Positions 11,148 through 19,579 are shown, numbered from the stretch's first letter. The stretch is 64,000 nucleotides of DNA from Actinomycetospora termitidis (GCF_030286555.1 NZ_JASVWF010000003.1:62001-126000); one strand, 5' to 3'. The notes: a model not told the origin generated them from the sequence alone. A program made the numbers and translations.

Positions 11148-14100
11148 TCAGACGCCCTCCGGTACGCGCAGGCGCCCGTCGGCGAGGTCGAGGACGGTGT
11201 CCATCCGGTCGAGGCCCTCGGGGCGGTGGGTCAGGAGCAGGACGGTCCGCGGCGCGGCGAGCAGGTCGGCCATCAACGCCTCGGCGGTCGGGACGTCCAG
11301 GCCCTCGGTCGGCTCGTCGAGGATCCACACCGCGGGGTCGGCGACCACCAGACGTGCCGCGGCCAGCCGACGCCGCTCCCCGCCCGAGACGCTGCCCGGC
11401 CCGATCACGGTGTCGAGGCCCTCGCCGAGCGAACCCACCCAGCCGTCGAGGTGCACGCGGCGCAGCGCCGCGAGCAGGCGCTCGTCGTCCGCTTCCGGGG
11501 CGGCGAGGAGCAGGTTGGCGCGGACCGAGGCGGTGAAGACGTGGTCGTGGTCGCCGAGCAGGCCGACCCGTCGTCGCACCTCGTCGCCGGGCAGGTCCCT
11601 GACGTCGGTCCCGTCCAGGGCCACGCTTCCCGACATCGGGTCGAGCAGCTTGAGCAGGACGGCCGCCAGCGTCGACTTGCCCGAGCCGGACGCCCCCGTC
11701 ACCGCCACCCGGGCCCCCGGTGGGAGGTCGAGGTCGACGTCGCGGAGGGCGGGCGAGCCCGGGGTCCATCCGGCGACGAGGCCACGGACCCGGATCGACG
11801 ATGGCGCCCTGCACGCATCCGTTGGGAGCAGCGCGCCATCGTCGGTCGGGGAGGCACGTCCCGGCTCCGTTGCGGGCGGTGGCACCGCGGCGAGGGCGTC
11901 GAGTCGCGCCCGGGCCTGCCGCCCCCGCACGAGGGCCCGGGCAGCGGCGGGCAGCGCGAGGACGGTGCCGGCGAGGGCGGTCGGGAGCAGCACGACGATG
12001 CCGACCAGCTCCGGCGACGCGTCCAGCGACACCGCGGCGAGGGCGGCACCGACCGTCGTGACGCCCAGCGCGAGGTGGGCCGCCCCGTCGAGCAGACCGT
12101 CGTGGACGGCGGCCCGCCGTCGCGCCCGGTCGAGGACCGCCGCCCGGGCCCGGGGGACGGCGAGCACGTCGTCGCGGTCGCGGGCGGCCAGCTCCTCGCG
12201 GGCGGCCACCGTCTCGACGACGGCGGCCCGGAGCCGGTCGCCGGCGCGGTCGAGCGCCGGCACGTCGCGGCGGGCGGCCAGCGCGGCGAGCAGCGGGACC
12301 ACCACCCCGGCGACGCCGAGCCCGACCAGCAGCGCCGGCACGGTCCCCGGCACCGCGAGCCACGCGACGAGCAGCACGACCGGGAGGACCACCCCGGCGA
12401 CGAGCACCGGCTGCCGGCCCCGCACGAGCCCGTCGAGCCGCACGTCCACGTCGTCGACCGCCCGGGCGAGCAGCTCCCCGCGGCGTCCGGCGACCGCGCC
12501 GGGCACGCGGTCGACGAGGACGCCGACCAGCGATCGCCGCCAGCCCGCGACCCGGGAGAGCGCGTCGTCGTGGGTCACCAGTCGCTCCAGGTAGCGCAGC
12601 AGCGGGCGCAGGATCGCGCTCGCCCGCACGATCACCACCGCCACCGACAGCGTCAGCACCGGCGGCCGCGCGTCCGCCCGCACGATCAGCCACGTCGACG
12701 CCGCCGTCAGCACCAGCCCGGCCAGCACCGACCCTGCGCCCAGGACGACCCCAGCCGTCGTCGAGAACCGACGACGAGAACCTCCGCCACCCGAGCGAAG
12801 GGCCCCGTCGCTCGATCTACCCGACCGGAGGGGCCCCTCGCTCGAGACGGGTGCGGCCGCCGCCGGCCGCGACAGCGTGACAACGCGGTCCGCCGCCGCC
12901 AGTGCGGCCGGCCGGTGCGCGACGACGAGCACCGCGGCGCCGCGCCGGGCAGCGGCGCGCAGCAGGTCGAGCACCCGGGCCTCGGTGGCCGCGTCGAGGT
13001 GCGCGGTCGGCTCGTCGAGCAGCACCGTCTGGCGCGGCTCGGCCTCGAGGGCGACCAGCACGCGCGCCAGGGCGAGCCGCTCGCGCTGCCCCGCGGACAC
13101 CGACCCGCCCTCCTCGGCGAGGGGGTCGTCGGGGCGCAGGGGCAGGTCGAGGGCGTCGAGCACGGCCCGGTCCGTCGTGCCGATCGCCTCGCCGACGGTG
13201 CGCGCGTGCGGGAGGGTCGGGCGCTGCGGCAGGTACTGCAGCGGCCGGCCGACCTCGACCCTCCCCTCGTCGGCGCGGATCGCCCCGGCGAGCACCCGCA
13301 GCAGGGTGGTCTTCCCCGCGCCGGACTCCCCGGCCAGCGCCACGACCTCGCCGGCCCCCACGGTCAGCCCGTCGAGGGCCAGCGCGTCGCTCCGGCGGTG
13401 CGGGTAGCGGATGCGGACACCGGTGGCGCGAGCGCCTCGTGAGGACTCGCGGCGGCTGTCGCCGCCAGAAGTGCTCACGAGGCCGGAGGCCACCTCCGAG
13501 GCCCGCGCCACGTCGTGGAACCGCGCCCCGACCTCGCGGATCGGCCTGTACGCCTCCGGCGCCAGGAGGATCGCGACGAGCGCCGGGGCCAGGCCCAGCG
13601 ACCCGTCCACCACCCGCAGGCCGGCCGAGACGGCGACCAGGCCCACGGACACGGTCGCCACCAGGTCGAGCGCCGTCGTCGACAGGAACGCCACCCGCAG
13701 GAGCGCCGAGGTCGCCCGCCGGTGCGCCTCGCCGGTCCGGGCGACCTCGTCGACCTGCCGGCGCGCCCGTCCGAACAGCCGCAGCGCCGCGAGCCCGGCG
13801 ACGACGTCCAGGACATGCCCCGCCAGGCGCTCGCCCGCCGCCCACTGGCTCGCCGCGCGCTTCTCGGTCACCCACCCGATCAACGCCGCGAACACCGGCA
13901 GCAGCGGCAGCGTCGCCAGGACGATCAGCGCGGACGGGCGGTCCGCGACGAACAGCCCGACGAGCACCAGCGGCGGCAGCACCGCGGCCAGCACCAGCGC
14001 GGGCAGGTAGGAGGTGAACCAGGCGCGCAGGTCGTCGATCCCGCCGCCGGCCAGCTCGCGACGCGCGCGGCCACCCGGGTCGCGTCGCTCGGCGTCGGGG

Positions 14101-14384
14101 TCGCGCGCGTCGAGCAGGTCCTCGCGCAGCGGCTCGACCACCCGCGTCGCCGTGCCCGCGGCCACCCACGGCAGCGCGGTCGCGACGAGGGTCCGCACCA
14201 CCACGGCGCCGACCAGCCAGGCGATCTCCGTCGTCGGCCGCCCACCCCCGACCAGCGAGGCCACCAGCAACCCGGCCGCGACCAGGGCGACCGCGTCGGC
14301 CACCGCGCCCAGCGCCCCCAGCACGACCTGCGCCGCCACCCCGGGCAGCGCCGGCCGCGCGAGACGCAGCAGCCGCACGTCCAC
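11148..14384 (-). CDS. cydDC: Fused heterodimeric ABC exporter CydDC (CydD-CydC in one chain)
   Basis: Exports thiols (glutathione or cysteine in E. coli) and is needed to assemble cytochrome bd. One 1,078-residue chain holds both halves: CydD membrane domain (about 1-300), CydD ATPase (Walker A GESGAGKT, signature VSAGQRERLALAR, Walker B VLLDEPTAHLD; about 320-510), CydC membrane domain (about 540-840) and CydC ATPase (Walker A GASGSGKST, signature VSGGERRRLAAAR, Walker B WILDEPTEGLD). The GTG at 14384 is chosen because GGAGGG lies 8 bases upstream and the product begins VDVRLLRLARP; a GTG at 14432 overlapping the cydB stop is the alternative. Fusion of the two halves is known in actinobacteria. 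All three inter-domain linkers are encoded by palindromic DNA. Confidence 0.93.
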   Translation of the reverse strand: MDVRLLRLARPALPGVAAQVVLGALGAVADAVALVAAGLLVASLVGGGRPTTEIAWLVGAVVVRTLVATALPWVAAGTATRVVEPLREDLLDARDPDAERRDPGGRARRELAGGGIDDLRAWFTSYLPALVLAAVLPPLVLVGLFVADRPSALIVLATLPLLPVFAALIGWVTEKRAASQWAAGERLAGHVLDVVAGLAALRLFGRARRQVDEVARTGEAHRRATSALLRVAFLSTTALDLVATVSVGLVAVSAGLRVVDGSLGLAPALVAILLAPEAYRPIREVGARFHDVARASEVASGLVSTSGGDSRRESSRGARATGVRIRYPHRRSDALALDGLTVGAGEVVALAGESGAGKTTLLRVLAGAIRADEGRVEVGRPLQYLPQRPTLPHARTVGEAIGTTDRAVLDALDLPLRPDDPLAEEGGSVSAGQRERLALARVLVALEAEPRQTVLLDEPTAHLDAATEARVLDLLRAAARRGAAVLVVAHRPAALAAADRVVTLSRPAAAAPVSSEGPLRSGRSSDGALRSGGGGSRRRFSTTAGVVLGAGSVLAGLVLTAASTWLIVRADARPPVLTLSVAVVIVRASAILRPLLRYLERLVTHDDALSRVAGWRRSLVGVLVDRVPGAVAGRRGELLARAVDDVDVRLDGLVRGRQPVLVAGVVLPVVLLVAWLAVPGTVPALLVGLGVAGVVVPLLAALAARRDVPALDRAGDRLRAAVVETVAAREELAARDRDDVLAVPRARAAVLDRARRRAAVHDGLLDGAAHLALGVTTVGAALAAVSLDASPELVGIVVLLPTALAGTVLALPAAARALVRGRQARARLDALAAVPPPATEPGRASPTDDGALLPTDACRAPSSIRVRGLVAGWTPGSPALRDVDLDLPPGARVAVTGASGSGKSTLAAVLLKLLDPMSGSVALDGTDVRDLPGDEVRRRVGLLGDHDHVFTASVRANLLLAAPEADDERLLAALRRVHLDGWVGSLGEGLDTVIGPGSVSGGERRRLAAARLVVADPAVWILDEPTEGLDVPTAEALMADLLAAPRTVLLLTHRPEGLDRMDTVLDLADGRLRVPEGV
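11796..11844. repeat. Palindromic element in the CydC TMD-NBD linker
   Basis: CGACGATGGCGC (11796-11807) is an exact inverted repeat of 11833-11844. The interior continues with CTGC/GCAG pairing, giving a long hairpin. It encodes a polar linker near residue 855 of CydDC, between the CydC membrane and ATPase domains. The reading frame is preserved. Confidence 0.75.
12792..12844. repeat. Compound palindrome in the CydD-CydC junction linker
   Basis: The core at 12792-12806 pairs with 12830-12844 with one wobble difference. It contains two smaller palindromes: CGAGCGA with TCGCTCG (12792-12814), and GAGGGGCCCCTC. It encodes the Ser/Gly-rich stretch SSEGPLRSGRSSDGALRSGG that joins the CydD ATPase to the CydC membrane domain, near residue 522. 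Confidence 0.7.
13434..13483. repeat. Palindromic element in the CydD TMD-NBD linker
   Basis: GCCTCGTGAG (13434-13443) and CTCACGAGGC (13474-13483) are exact inverted repeats enclosing a second hairpin, GGCGGC-TGTC-GCCGCC (13451-13466). It encodes a Ser/Arg-rich linker near residue 308 of CydDC. The frame is kept and no conserved domain sequence is disturbed. Confidence 0.75.
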
Positions 14385-14431
14385 CGGGCCGGCCCTCCGG
14401 GTCGAGCTCCGCTGCGCTGCGTCTCCCGCCA

Positions 14432-15418
14432 CTACGCCACCCGCTCCGACGCCACCCGCCGCCGGAACACCCAGTACGAGAACGCCTGGTAGGCGACGAC
14501 GCCCGGCAGGATCAGCACCGCGCCCACGGTGATCACCGTCAGCGCGTACGGCGAGGCGGCCGCACCCGCGATCGTCAGCGACGACGCCGGGTCCAGGGTC
14601 GAGGGCAGCACGACCGGCACGTGCGCGGTGAACGCCGCCACCACGGCGCCTACCACCCCGAGGGTCGCCGCCGCGAACGCCGCGCCCTCGTGCCGTCCGG
14701 CCGCGGCCAGTGCCGTCACGACGGCGAGCAGCGCGACCACGCCCGCAGTCAGCGCCGGCAGGCCGCCGACCAGCAGCGCCACGATCCCGACGACGACGGC
14801 CGCGAGGGCCGCCGTCGCGACCGCCACCCGGCGCGCCCGCTCGCGCACCGGACCCGTCGTGCGGAGACCGAGGAACGTCGCGCCCTGCAGCAGCGCCGCG
14901 AGCACCCCGAGGACCGCGCCGGTCGCCGCCGGCCACGAGACCAGCGGCCCGAGCGTCCGCTCCAGGCCGTTCCCGACGACGGCTCCGGCCGGGTCGAGCG
15001 CCAGCCCGGTCGTCGCGACGCCGACCACCGCACCGAACAGACCCGCCGTCAGGAAGGAGGAGACGGCCAGCGTGCGCTCGCACCGGCGGCGCCACGCCGG
15101 GGTGTCGACCTTTCCGCGGAACTCGATCGCGACCCCGCGCGCCGCCAGCGTGAGCAGGGCCAGCACCAGCGGCAGGTAGAGCCCGGAGAGCAGGGCGGCG
15201 TACCAGTCGGGGAAGGCCGCGAAGGTGACGCCGATCGCGGCGACCAGCCACACCTCGTTGCCGTCCCAGACCGGACCGACGGTGCGGATCGCGGCGCCGC
15301 GCTCGTGGTCGTCGCGCCCGAGCACCCCGGCGAGCATCCCGACGCCGAAGTCGAAGCCCTCCAGGGCGAAGAACAGCACCCAGCAGAGCACCGCGAGGCC
15401 GAACCAGAGGATCTCCAT
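14432..15418 (-). CDS. cydB: Cytochrome bd ubiquinol oxidase subunit II
   Basis: Second core subunit of the bd-type terminal oxidase in the cytoplasmic membrane. The 328-residue product starts MEILWFGLAVLCWVLFFALEGFDFGVGML, the canonical CydB N-terminus with the FEGFDFG-type motif, followed by VGPVWDGNEVWLVA and about eight membrane helices. A GTG one codon upstream (15421) is possible, but AGGAG is better spaced from the ATG. It follows cydA by 9 bases and its stop lies 47 bases before the preferred cydDC start. Confidence 0.95.
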   Translation of the reverse strand: MEILWFGLAVLCWVLFFALEGFDFGVGMLAGVLGRDDHERGAAIRTVGPVWDGNEVWLVAAIGVTFAAFPDWYAALLSGLYLPLVLALLTLAARGVAIEFRGKVDTPAWRRRCERTLAVSSFLTAGLFGAVVGVATTGLALDPAGAVVGNGLERTLGPLVSWPAATGAVLGVLAALLQGATFLGLRTTGPVRERARRVAVATAALAAVVVGIVALLVGGLPALTAGVVALLAVVTALAAAGRHEGAAFAAATLGVVGAVVAAFTAHVPVVLPSTLDPASSLTIAGAAASPYALTVITVGAVLILPGVVAYQAFSYWVFRRRVASERVA

Positions 15419-15427
15419 CACGCGCTC

Positions 15428-16840
15428 CTAGTAGCTCGGCTCGAGGACGGATGCGGCGGTGTCGTCGGCGGCCGGTGCCGGGTGCAGCGGCGCCGGCTCG
15501 GCGCGCGAGACGTGCAGCACGAGCCGCGCCCACACCACCGCGAGCACGCCGTAGACCAGCGCGAACCCGGCCAGGGAGGCGATCAGCTCGACGGGGGTCA
15601 GGGTGGGCGAGACGCCGTCGCGGGTCTGGAAGAGGCCGAACACCAGCCACGGCTGGCGGGCGGTCTCGGTGAACAGCCAGCCGAAGGTCGCGGCCGCCGT
15701 CGGCAGCACCGGGAGGACCCACAGGAAGCGCAGCAGCCAGCGGTCGGCGAACCACGCGGGCTCGAAGTCCCGACCCTTCCGGGTGCGCCAGAGGACGTAG
15801 GCGGCCACGGCGGTGGCGACGACGCCCAGCCCGATCATGAGGCGGAACGTCCAGTACGCGACCGGGATCCACGGCGTGTAGTCCCCGGGGCCGAACTGCG
15901 CGGCGTACTGCGCCTGCAGGTCGTCGATGCCCTGGACGGTCGCGGTCGGGTCGCCGGTGGCGAGGAAGCTCAGCAGCCACGGGACGTCGAGCGACCACGG
16001 CGCGTCCTGGCCCGGCAACTGCACCGCGAACAGGCTGAACGGGGCGTGCGAGGTCGTCTCGTAGAGCGCCTCGGCGGCGGCCATCTTCATCGGCTGGACC
16101 TCGGTCATCACCTTGCCCAGCACGTCGCCCGTGAGGCTGACCGCGGCCCCGCCGACCAGGGTGGTCCAGGCGCCCACGCGGGCGAGGACGCGCCAGGTCG
16201 GGCCGTGGTCGGCCGTGGCCCGGCGCCGCCACAGGCCGATCGCCAGGAGCAGCGCGCCGCCCGCCATGAAGGCGCCCGCGATCGTGTGCGGGAACGACGC
16301 GACGACGACGGGGTTGGTCAGCAGGGCGGTGAAGCTGCCGAGCACGGCCCGCCCGGTCCCCGGGTCGATCGCCGCCCCCACCGGGTGCTGCATGAACGCG
16401 TTCGCCGCGAGGATGACGTAGGCCGAGATCAGGGTGCCGATCGCGACGACCCAGATCGTCGCCAGGTGCAGCCCGGGCCGCAGCCGGTCCCGCCCGAACC
16501 ACCACAGGCCCAGGAACGTGGCCTCGAGGAAGAAGGCGAGCATCCCCTCGATCGCGAGGGTCGGGCCGAAGACGTCGCCGTAGTACTGCGCGAACGCCGA
16601 CCAGGAGAGCCCGAACTGGAACTCCTGGACCAGGCCGGTCACCACGCCCACGGCGAAGGTGGCCATCAACAGCTTCCCGACGAGCATCGTGGCCCGCCCG
16701 TACCGGTCGTCACCGGTGCGCCAGAAGGCCGTCTGCAGGCCCGCCGTCAGTGCCGAGAGCGAGATCGACAGCGGGACGAACAGGTAGTGGTAGACGGTGA
16801 CGACGGCGAACTGCAGGCGTGAGAGCTCCAGTGCGGTCAC
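15428..16840 (-). CDS. cydA: Cytochrome bd ubiquinol oxidase subunit I
   Basis: Heme-bearing catalytic subunit that oxidises quinol and reduces oxygen with high affinity. The 470-residue protein begins ALELSRLQFAVVTVYHYLFVPLSI; His18 corresponds to a heme b595 ligand, and VASFPHTIAGAF holds another heme histidine. GLSWSAFAQYYGDVFG and IEGMLAFFLEATFLGLW are strongly conserved. The length indicates a short quinol loop. The start is GTG with a perfect AGGAGG 7 bases upstream. It is first in the cydA-cydB-cydDC operon and divergent from blaI, with inverted-repeat operators between them, so BlaI control is likely. Confidence 0.96.
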   Translation of the reverse strand: MTALELSRLQFAVVTVYHYLFVPLSISLSALTAGLQTAFWRTGDDRYGRATMLVGKLLMATFAVGVVTGLVQEFQFGLSWSAFAQYYGDVFGPTLAIEGMLAFFLEATFLGLWWFGRDRLRPGLHLATIWVVAIGTLISAYVILAANAFMQHPVGAAIDPGTGRAVLGSFTALLTNPVVVASFPHTIAGAFMAGGALLLAIGLWRRRATADHGPTWRVLARVGAWTTLVGGAAVSLTGDVLGKVMTEVQPMKMAAAEALYETTSHAPFSLFAVQLPGQDAPWSLDVPWLLSFLATGDPTATVQGIDDLQAQYAAQFGPGDYTPWIPVAYWTFRLMIGLGVVATAVAAYVLWRTRKGRDFEPAWFADRWLLRFLWVLPVLPTAAATFGWLFTETARQPWLVFGLFQTRDGVSPTLTPVELIASLAGFALVYGVLAVVWARLVLHVSRAEPAPLHPAPAADDTAASVLEPSY

Positions 16841-16858
16841 GACCCGACCTCCTGTCGA

Positions 16859-16897
16859 CTACGACGCTTCGTAGTATCTACGACCAACCGTAGTACG
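16859..16897. promoter_or_regulatory. BlaI-type operator array between cydA and blaI
   Basis: Contiguous half-sites form two overlapping dyads: CTACGA-CGCT-TCGTAG (16859-16874) and TCGTAG-TAT-CTACGA (16869-16883). A further CGTA-G-TACG dyad follows at 16889-16897. The TACGA/TCGTA half-sites resemble those bound by BlaI/CopY repressors. The array covers the probable cydA promoter and ends just before the blaI -35 box, so one repressor could control both genes. Confidence 0.65.
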
Positions 16898-16907
16898 ACA
16901 CGGGTCG

Positions 16908-16941
16908 TTGACACATCGTGTTGCTGGGTACACTCGCTCGC
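16908..16941 (+). promoter_or_regulatory. blaI promoter, leaderless
   Basis: TTGACA at 16908-16913 and TACACT at 16929-16934 are separated by 15 bases, slightly short. The GTG used for blaI begins 7 bases after the -10 box, at the expected transcription start, so the mRNA is probably leaderless. Confidence 0.6.
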
Positions 16942-17328
16942 GTGGCCCTGGGAGAGCTCGAACGCGCGGTCATGGCGCAGCTGTGGTCGGCGATCGAGCC
17001 GCTCACCGTGCGGGACGTCCACGATCGACTGGAACGCGAGCTCGCCTACACCACGGTCATGACCGTGCTGGGCCGGCTGGCCAAGAAAGGGCTGGTCAGG
17101 CAGGAGCGCGACGGCAAGGCCTACCGCTACGCCGCCGCCTCGAGCCGCGAGCAGATGGCCGCGTCGCTGATGCTCGACGCGCTCGGCGACGTCGGGGAGG
17201 ACCGGACCGCGGCCCTCGTGGCCTTCGTCGACCAGGTGGGCCCCGAGGAGGCGGAGGCGCTCCGCCGCGCCCTCGACACGCCGCCCAACGGCACGCCGCG
17301 CCCGGCGGAGCGATCACCCGAGTCGTGA
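16942..17328 (+). CDS. blaI: BlaI/MecI-family transcriptional repressor
   Basis: A 128-residue winged-helix repressor. ALGELERAVMAQLW, LTVRDVHDRLERELAYTTVMTVLGRLAKKGLV and the wing RQERDGKAYRYAAASSREQ are textbook BlaI. The GTG at 16942 is preferred over one at 16918 because homologues begin with LGELE and because the promoter predicts transcription starting there. It is followed 32 bases later by an M56 metallopeptidase, the usual BlaR partner. No beta-lactamase or penicillin-binding protein is nearby. The divergent neighbour is the cyd operon, which points to respiratory rather than antibiotic control, as reported for mycobacterial BlaI and the atp genes. Confidence 0.92.
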   Translation: MALGELERAVMAQLWSAIEPLTVRDVHDRLERELAYTTVMTVLGRLAKKGLVRQERDGKAYRYAAASSREQMAASLMLDALGDVGEDRTAALVAFVDQVGPEEAEALRRALDTPPNGTPRPAERSPES

Positions 17329-17360
17329 GAACCGCCACCCAGGCGCCACACTGACTGTCC

Positions 17361-18287
17361 ATGGCGTCGGTGTGGCTGGCGGGGCTCGCCCTCGTGCTCG
17401 CCGGGCCCGTGCCCGCCCTGCTCGCACGCGCCCGGTGGACCCGTGCCGTGCCCCGTGCGGCGATCGTGCTCTGGCAGGCGGTGGCGGTCGCCGCGGTGCT
17501 CGCCGCGGTCGGCAGCGCGCTCGCCGCGCCCGAGGCCCTGCTGCGGGTCCTCACCCATCCCCAGGAACGGACCGGGGCCCCGCTCGCCGTCGCCGTGGGC
17601 GTCGCCGCGGTGCTCGCGGGGCTGATCGTCGTGCGGCTCGTGGCGGTGCTGGTCCTGCTCGCCGTGCGCACCCGCAAGCGCCGCGCCCGGCACCGCGACA
17701 TGGTCGACCTGCTCGCCCGCGCCGAACAGGGCGAGGCCGTCGGCTCGCTGCGCACCGGCACCGTGCTGCGCGTGCTCGACGGCGCGGTGCCCTTCGCGTA
17801 CTGCGTCCCCGGGCGCGTGGGCCGCGAGGGCCGGGTGGTGCTCACCGGGGCCACCCTGGAGACGCTGGGGCCGCACGAGCTCAGCGCGGTCATCGCCCAC
17901 GAGCAGGCCCACCTCGACGCCCGCCACGACCTCGTGCGCGAGGGCTTCACCGCCCTGCACAAGGCGTTCCCGGTGATCGTGCGCAGTCGGGAGGCCCGCG
18001 ACGCCGTCGCGCTGCTGCTCGAGATGCTCGCCGACGACGCCGGCCGCAGCCGCCACGGCGACGACGCCATGGCCGGCGCGCTCGACGCGTTCGCCTCCGC
18101 CTCGGACCGGGCGGGCTACGGCACCGACGTCGTCGAGCGGCTCGACCGCATCCGCGCCCGGGTGCGGGGCGGACGCGCCCTCGCCGCCGGGACGTACCTC
18201 GCGGCCGTCGCCCTCGTCGTCGTCCCCACCGTCACGATCGTCATCCCGTGGCTCACCGACGCCCTCCCGACCGTCGGTGTCCGCTGA
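17361..18287 (+). CDS. M56-family (BlaR1-like) membrane metallopeptidase
   Basis: A 308-residue protein with four or five hydrophobic segments (about residues 3-22, 33-55, 75-103, 272-296) and a zinc motif LSAVIAHEQAHLDARHD (HEXXH) near residue 180. BlaR1/MecR1 relatives sense a signal and trigger cleavage of BlaI-type repressors. The extracellular penicillin-binding sensor domain is absent, so the signal is not a beta-lactam bound in the BlaR1 manner. It is downstream of blaI, forming the two-gene sensor-repressor unit. Confidence 0.87.
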   Translation: MASVWLAGLALVLAGPVPALLARARWTRAVPRAAIVLWQAVAVAAVLAAVGSALAAPEALLRVLTHPQERTGAPLAVAVGVAAVLAGLIVVRLVAVLVLLAVRTRKRRARHRDMVDLLARAEQGEAVGSLRTGTVLRVLDGAVPFAYCVPGRVGREGRVVLTGATLETLGPHELSAVIAHEQAHLDARHDLVREGFTALHKAFPVIVRSREARDAVALLLEMLADDAGRSRHGDDAMAGALDAFASASDRAGYGTDVVERLDRIRARVRGGRALAAGTYLAAVALVVVPTVTIVIPWLTDALPTVGVR

Positions 18288-18314
18288 GCCCGCAGACCCC
18301 ACACGACCGGACCC

Positions 18315-18467
18315 TCACGACGAGGGCCGCTCGCCCGGCCACTCCCGCATCGCCCCGCGCCGCCCGCGGTGCGCGCCGCGGCCGCGCCGCCACCGCCGCC
18401 GCGCCCGACCTGCGTAGTCCGCGCCCTGCAGCAGGGCCATCACCGCGACCATCCACCAGCACAGCAT
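18315..18467 (-). CDS. Small hypothetical membrane protein (50 aa)
   Basis: A short open frame beginning ATG with GGAGGG 6 bases upstream, one of the best ribosome-binding sites in the window. The product starts MLCWWMVAVMALLQGADYAG, a single amphipathic or membrane segment, followed by a very Arg-rich tail. It lies 52 bases downstream of meaB on the same strand and ends 27 bases from the convergent M56 gene. I do not recognise the family. The strong start signal and hydrophobic N-terminus argue that it is real. Confidence 0.5.
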   Translation of the reverse strand: MLCWWMVAVMALLQGADYAGRARRRWRRGRGAHRGRRGAMREWPGERPSS

Positions 18468-18519
18468 GTCCGCCCCTCCCGTCGGGCTCTCCGTCTCCCG
18501 ACGGGAACGGACGGTAGCG

Positions 18520-19491
18520 TCACCCCCCGTCAACCTCGGCCGCTGCGCGCAGCCGGTCGGCCGCCGCGAACGGGTCGAGCCCCCCGCCGGCCACCTCCCC
18601 GGCCAGGGCGTCCAGCGCCGCCGAGCCGGAGACCGCCCGGAGCTGCGCCCGCAGGTCGGCCAGGGCGATCGCCTCGATCTCGGCCCGCGCCCGCCGACGC
18701 CGCCCCTCGTCGCCGCGGCCGTGCGCGTCCATCCAGGCGCGGTGGGCGTCGACGGCGGCCAGCAGGTCGTCGATGCCGCGCCCGGCCGAGGCGACCGTGC
18801 GCACCACCGGGGCCCGCCACTGCGGACCGGTCCCCCGCCGGCCCATCGCCATCGCGTTCTCGATCTCGCGGACGGTGGTGTCGGCGCCGTCCCGGTCGGC
18901 CTTGTTGACGCAGAACACGTCCGCGATCTCCAGGATCCCGGCCTTGGTCGCCTGGATGCCGTCGCCCATCCCGGGCGCGAGCAGGACGACGGTCGTGTCG
19001 GCGAGGGCGACCACCTCGACCTCGGACTGGCCCACGCCCACCGTCTCGACCAGCACGACGTCGCACCCGGCCGCGTCGAGCACCCGCAGCGCCTGCGGAG
19101 CCGCCGCGGACAGCCCGCCGAGGTGGCCGCGGGTCGCCATCGACCGGATGAACACGCCCGGGTCCGTGGCGTGCTCGCTCATCCGCACGCGGTCCCCGAG
19201 CAGCGCGCCCCCGGAGAACGGGGAGCTCGGGTCGACGGCGAGCACCCCGACCCGCCGTCCGGAACGACGGATCTCCGCCACCAGGGCGGACGTCGTCGTC
19301 GACTTGCCCACCCCCGGGGACCCGGTCAGGCCCACGACCAGGGCGTGCCCGACGTGCGGGGCGAGCGCGGCGGCGAGGTCGCGCACCTGCGGCCCGCCGT
19401 CCTCCACCATCGAGACCAGCTGGGCGACGGCCCGCGGGGAGCCCTCACGGGCACGGTCGACGAGGTCGGTCAGGTCCGGCACGTGCGGCAT
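18520..19491 (-). CDS. meaB: Methylmalonyl-CoA mutase-associated GTPase MeaB
   Basis: G3E-type GTPase chaperone that protects and reloads adenosylcobalamin-dependent acyl-CoA mutases. Motifs: P-loop VVGLTGSPGVGKSTTTSAL, VLAVDPSSPFSGGALLGDR, Walker B/switch DVVLVETVGVGQSE, and VNKADRDGAD for guanine recognition. The ATG at 19491 gives 323 residues and the usual N-terminus; an upstream GTG at 19524 would add 11 residues. It is divergent from mce and presumably serves the Ecm encoded at 46603-48678 and any methylmalonyl-CoA mutase elsewhere. Confidence 0.93.
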   Translation of the reverse strand: MPHVPDLTDLVDRAREGSPRAVAQLVSMVEDGGPQVRDLAAALAPHVGHALVVGLTGSPGVGKSTTTSALVAEIRRSGRRVGVLAVDPSSPFSGGALLGDRVRMSEHATDPGVFIRSMATRGHLGGLSAAAPQALRVLDAAGCDVVLVETVGVGQSEVEVVALADTTVVLLAPGMGDGIQATKAGILEIADVFCVNKADRDGADTTVREIENAMAMGRRGTGPQWRAPVVRTVASAGRGIDDLLAAVDAHRAWMDAHGRGDEGRRRRARAEIEAIALADLRAQLRAVSGSAALDALAGEVAGGGLDPFAAADRLRAAAEVDGG

Positions 19492-19579
19492 CCTGACACC
19501 GCCCGGCTGATCGGAGGGGGTCACCCGTCCGAGGTCGGGGTGGTGGCCGTCACCTGCTTGGCGTCTCGATTCAGTCGCT

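Noticed and set aside
14433..16505. Upstream continuation of the cydDC frame through cydB and cydA
   Set aside because: The translation there is Arg/Pro/Gly-rich nonsense overlapping intact cydA and cydB; the ABC exporter homology begins only near 14384.
16942..18287. Beta-lactam resistance locus
   Set aside because: BlaI and an M56 peptidase are present, but there is no beta-lactamase or PBP2a-like gene and no penicillin-sensor domain.
18288..18320. Bidirectional terminator between the M56 gene and the small membrane gene
   Set aside because: Only a 5-bp stem (CCCTC/GAGGG) with a 5-base loop could be formed, too weak to call.
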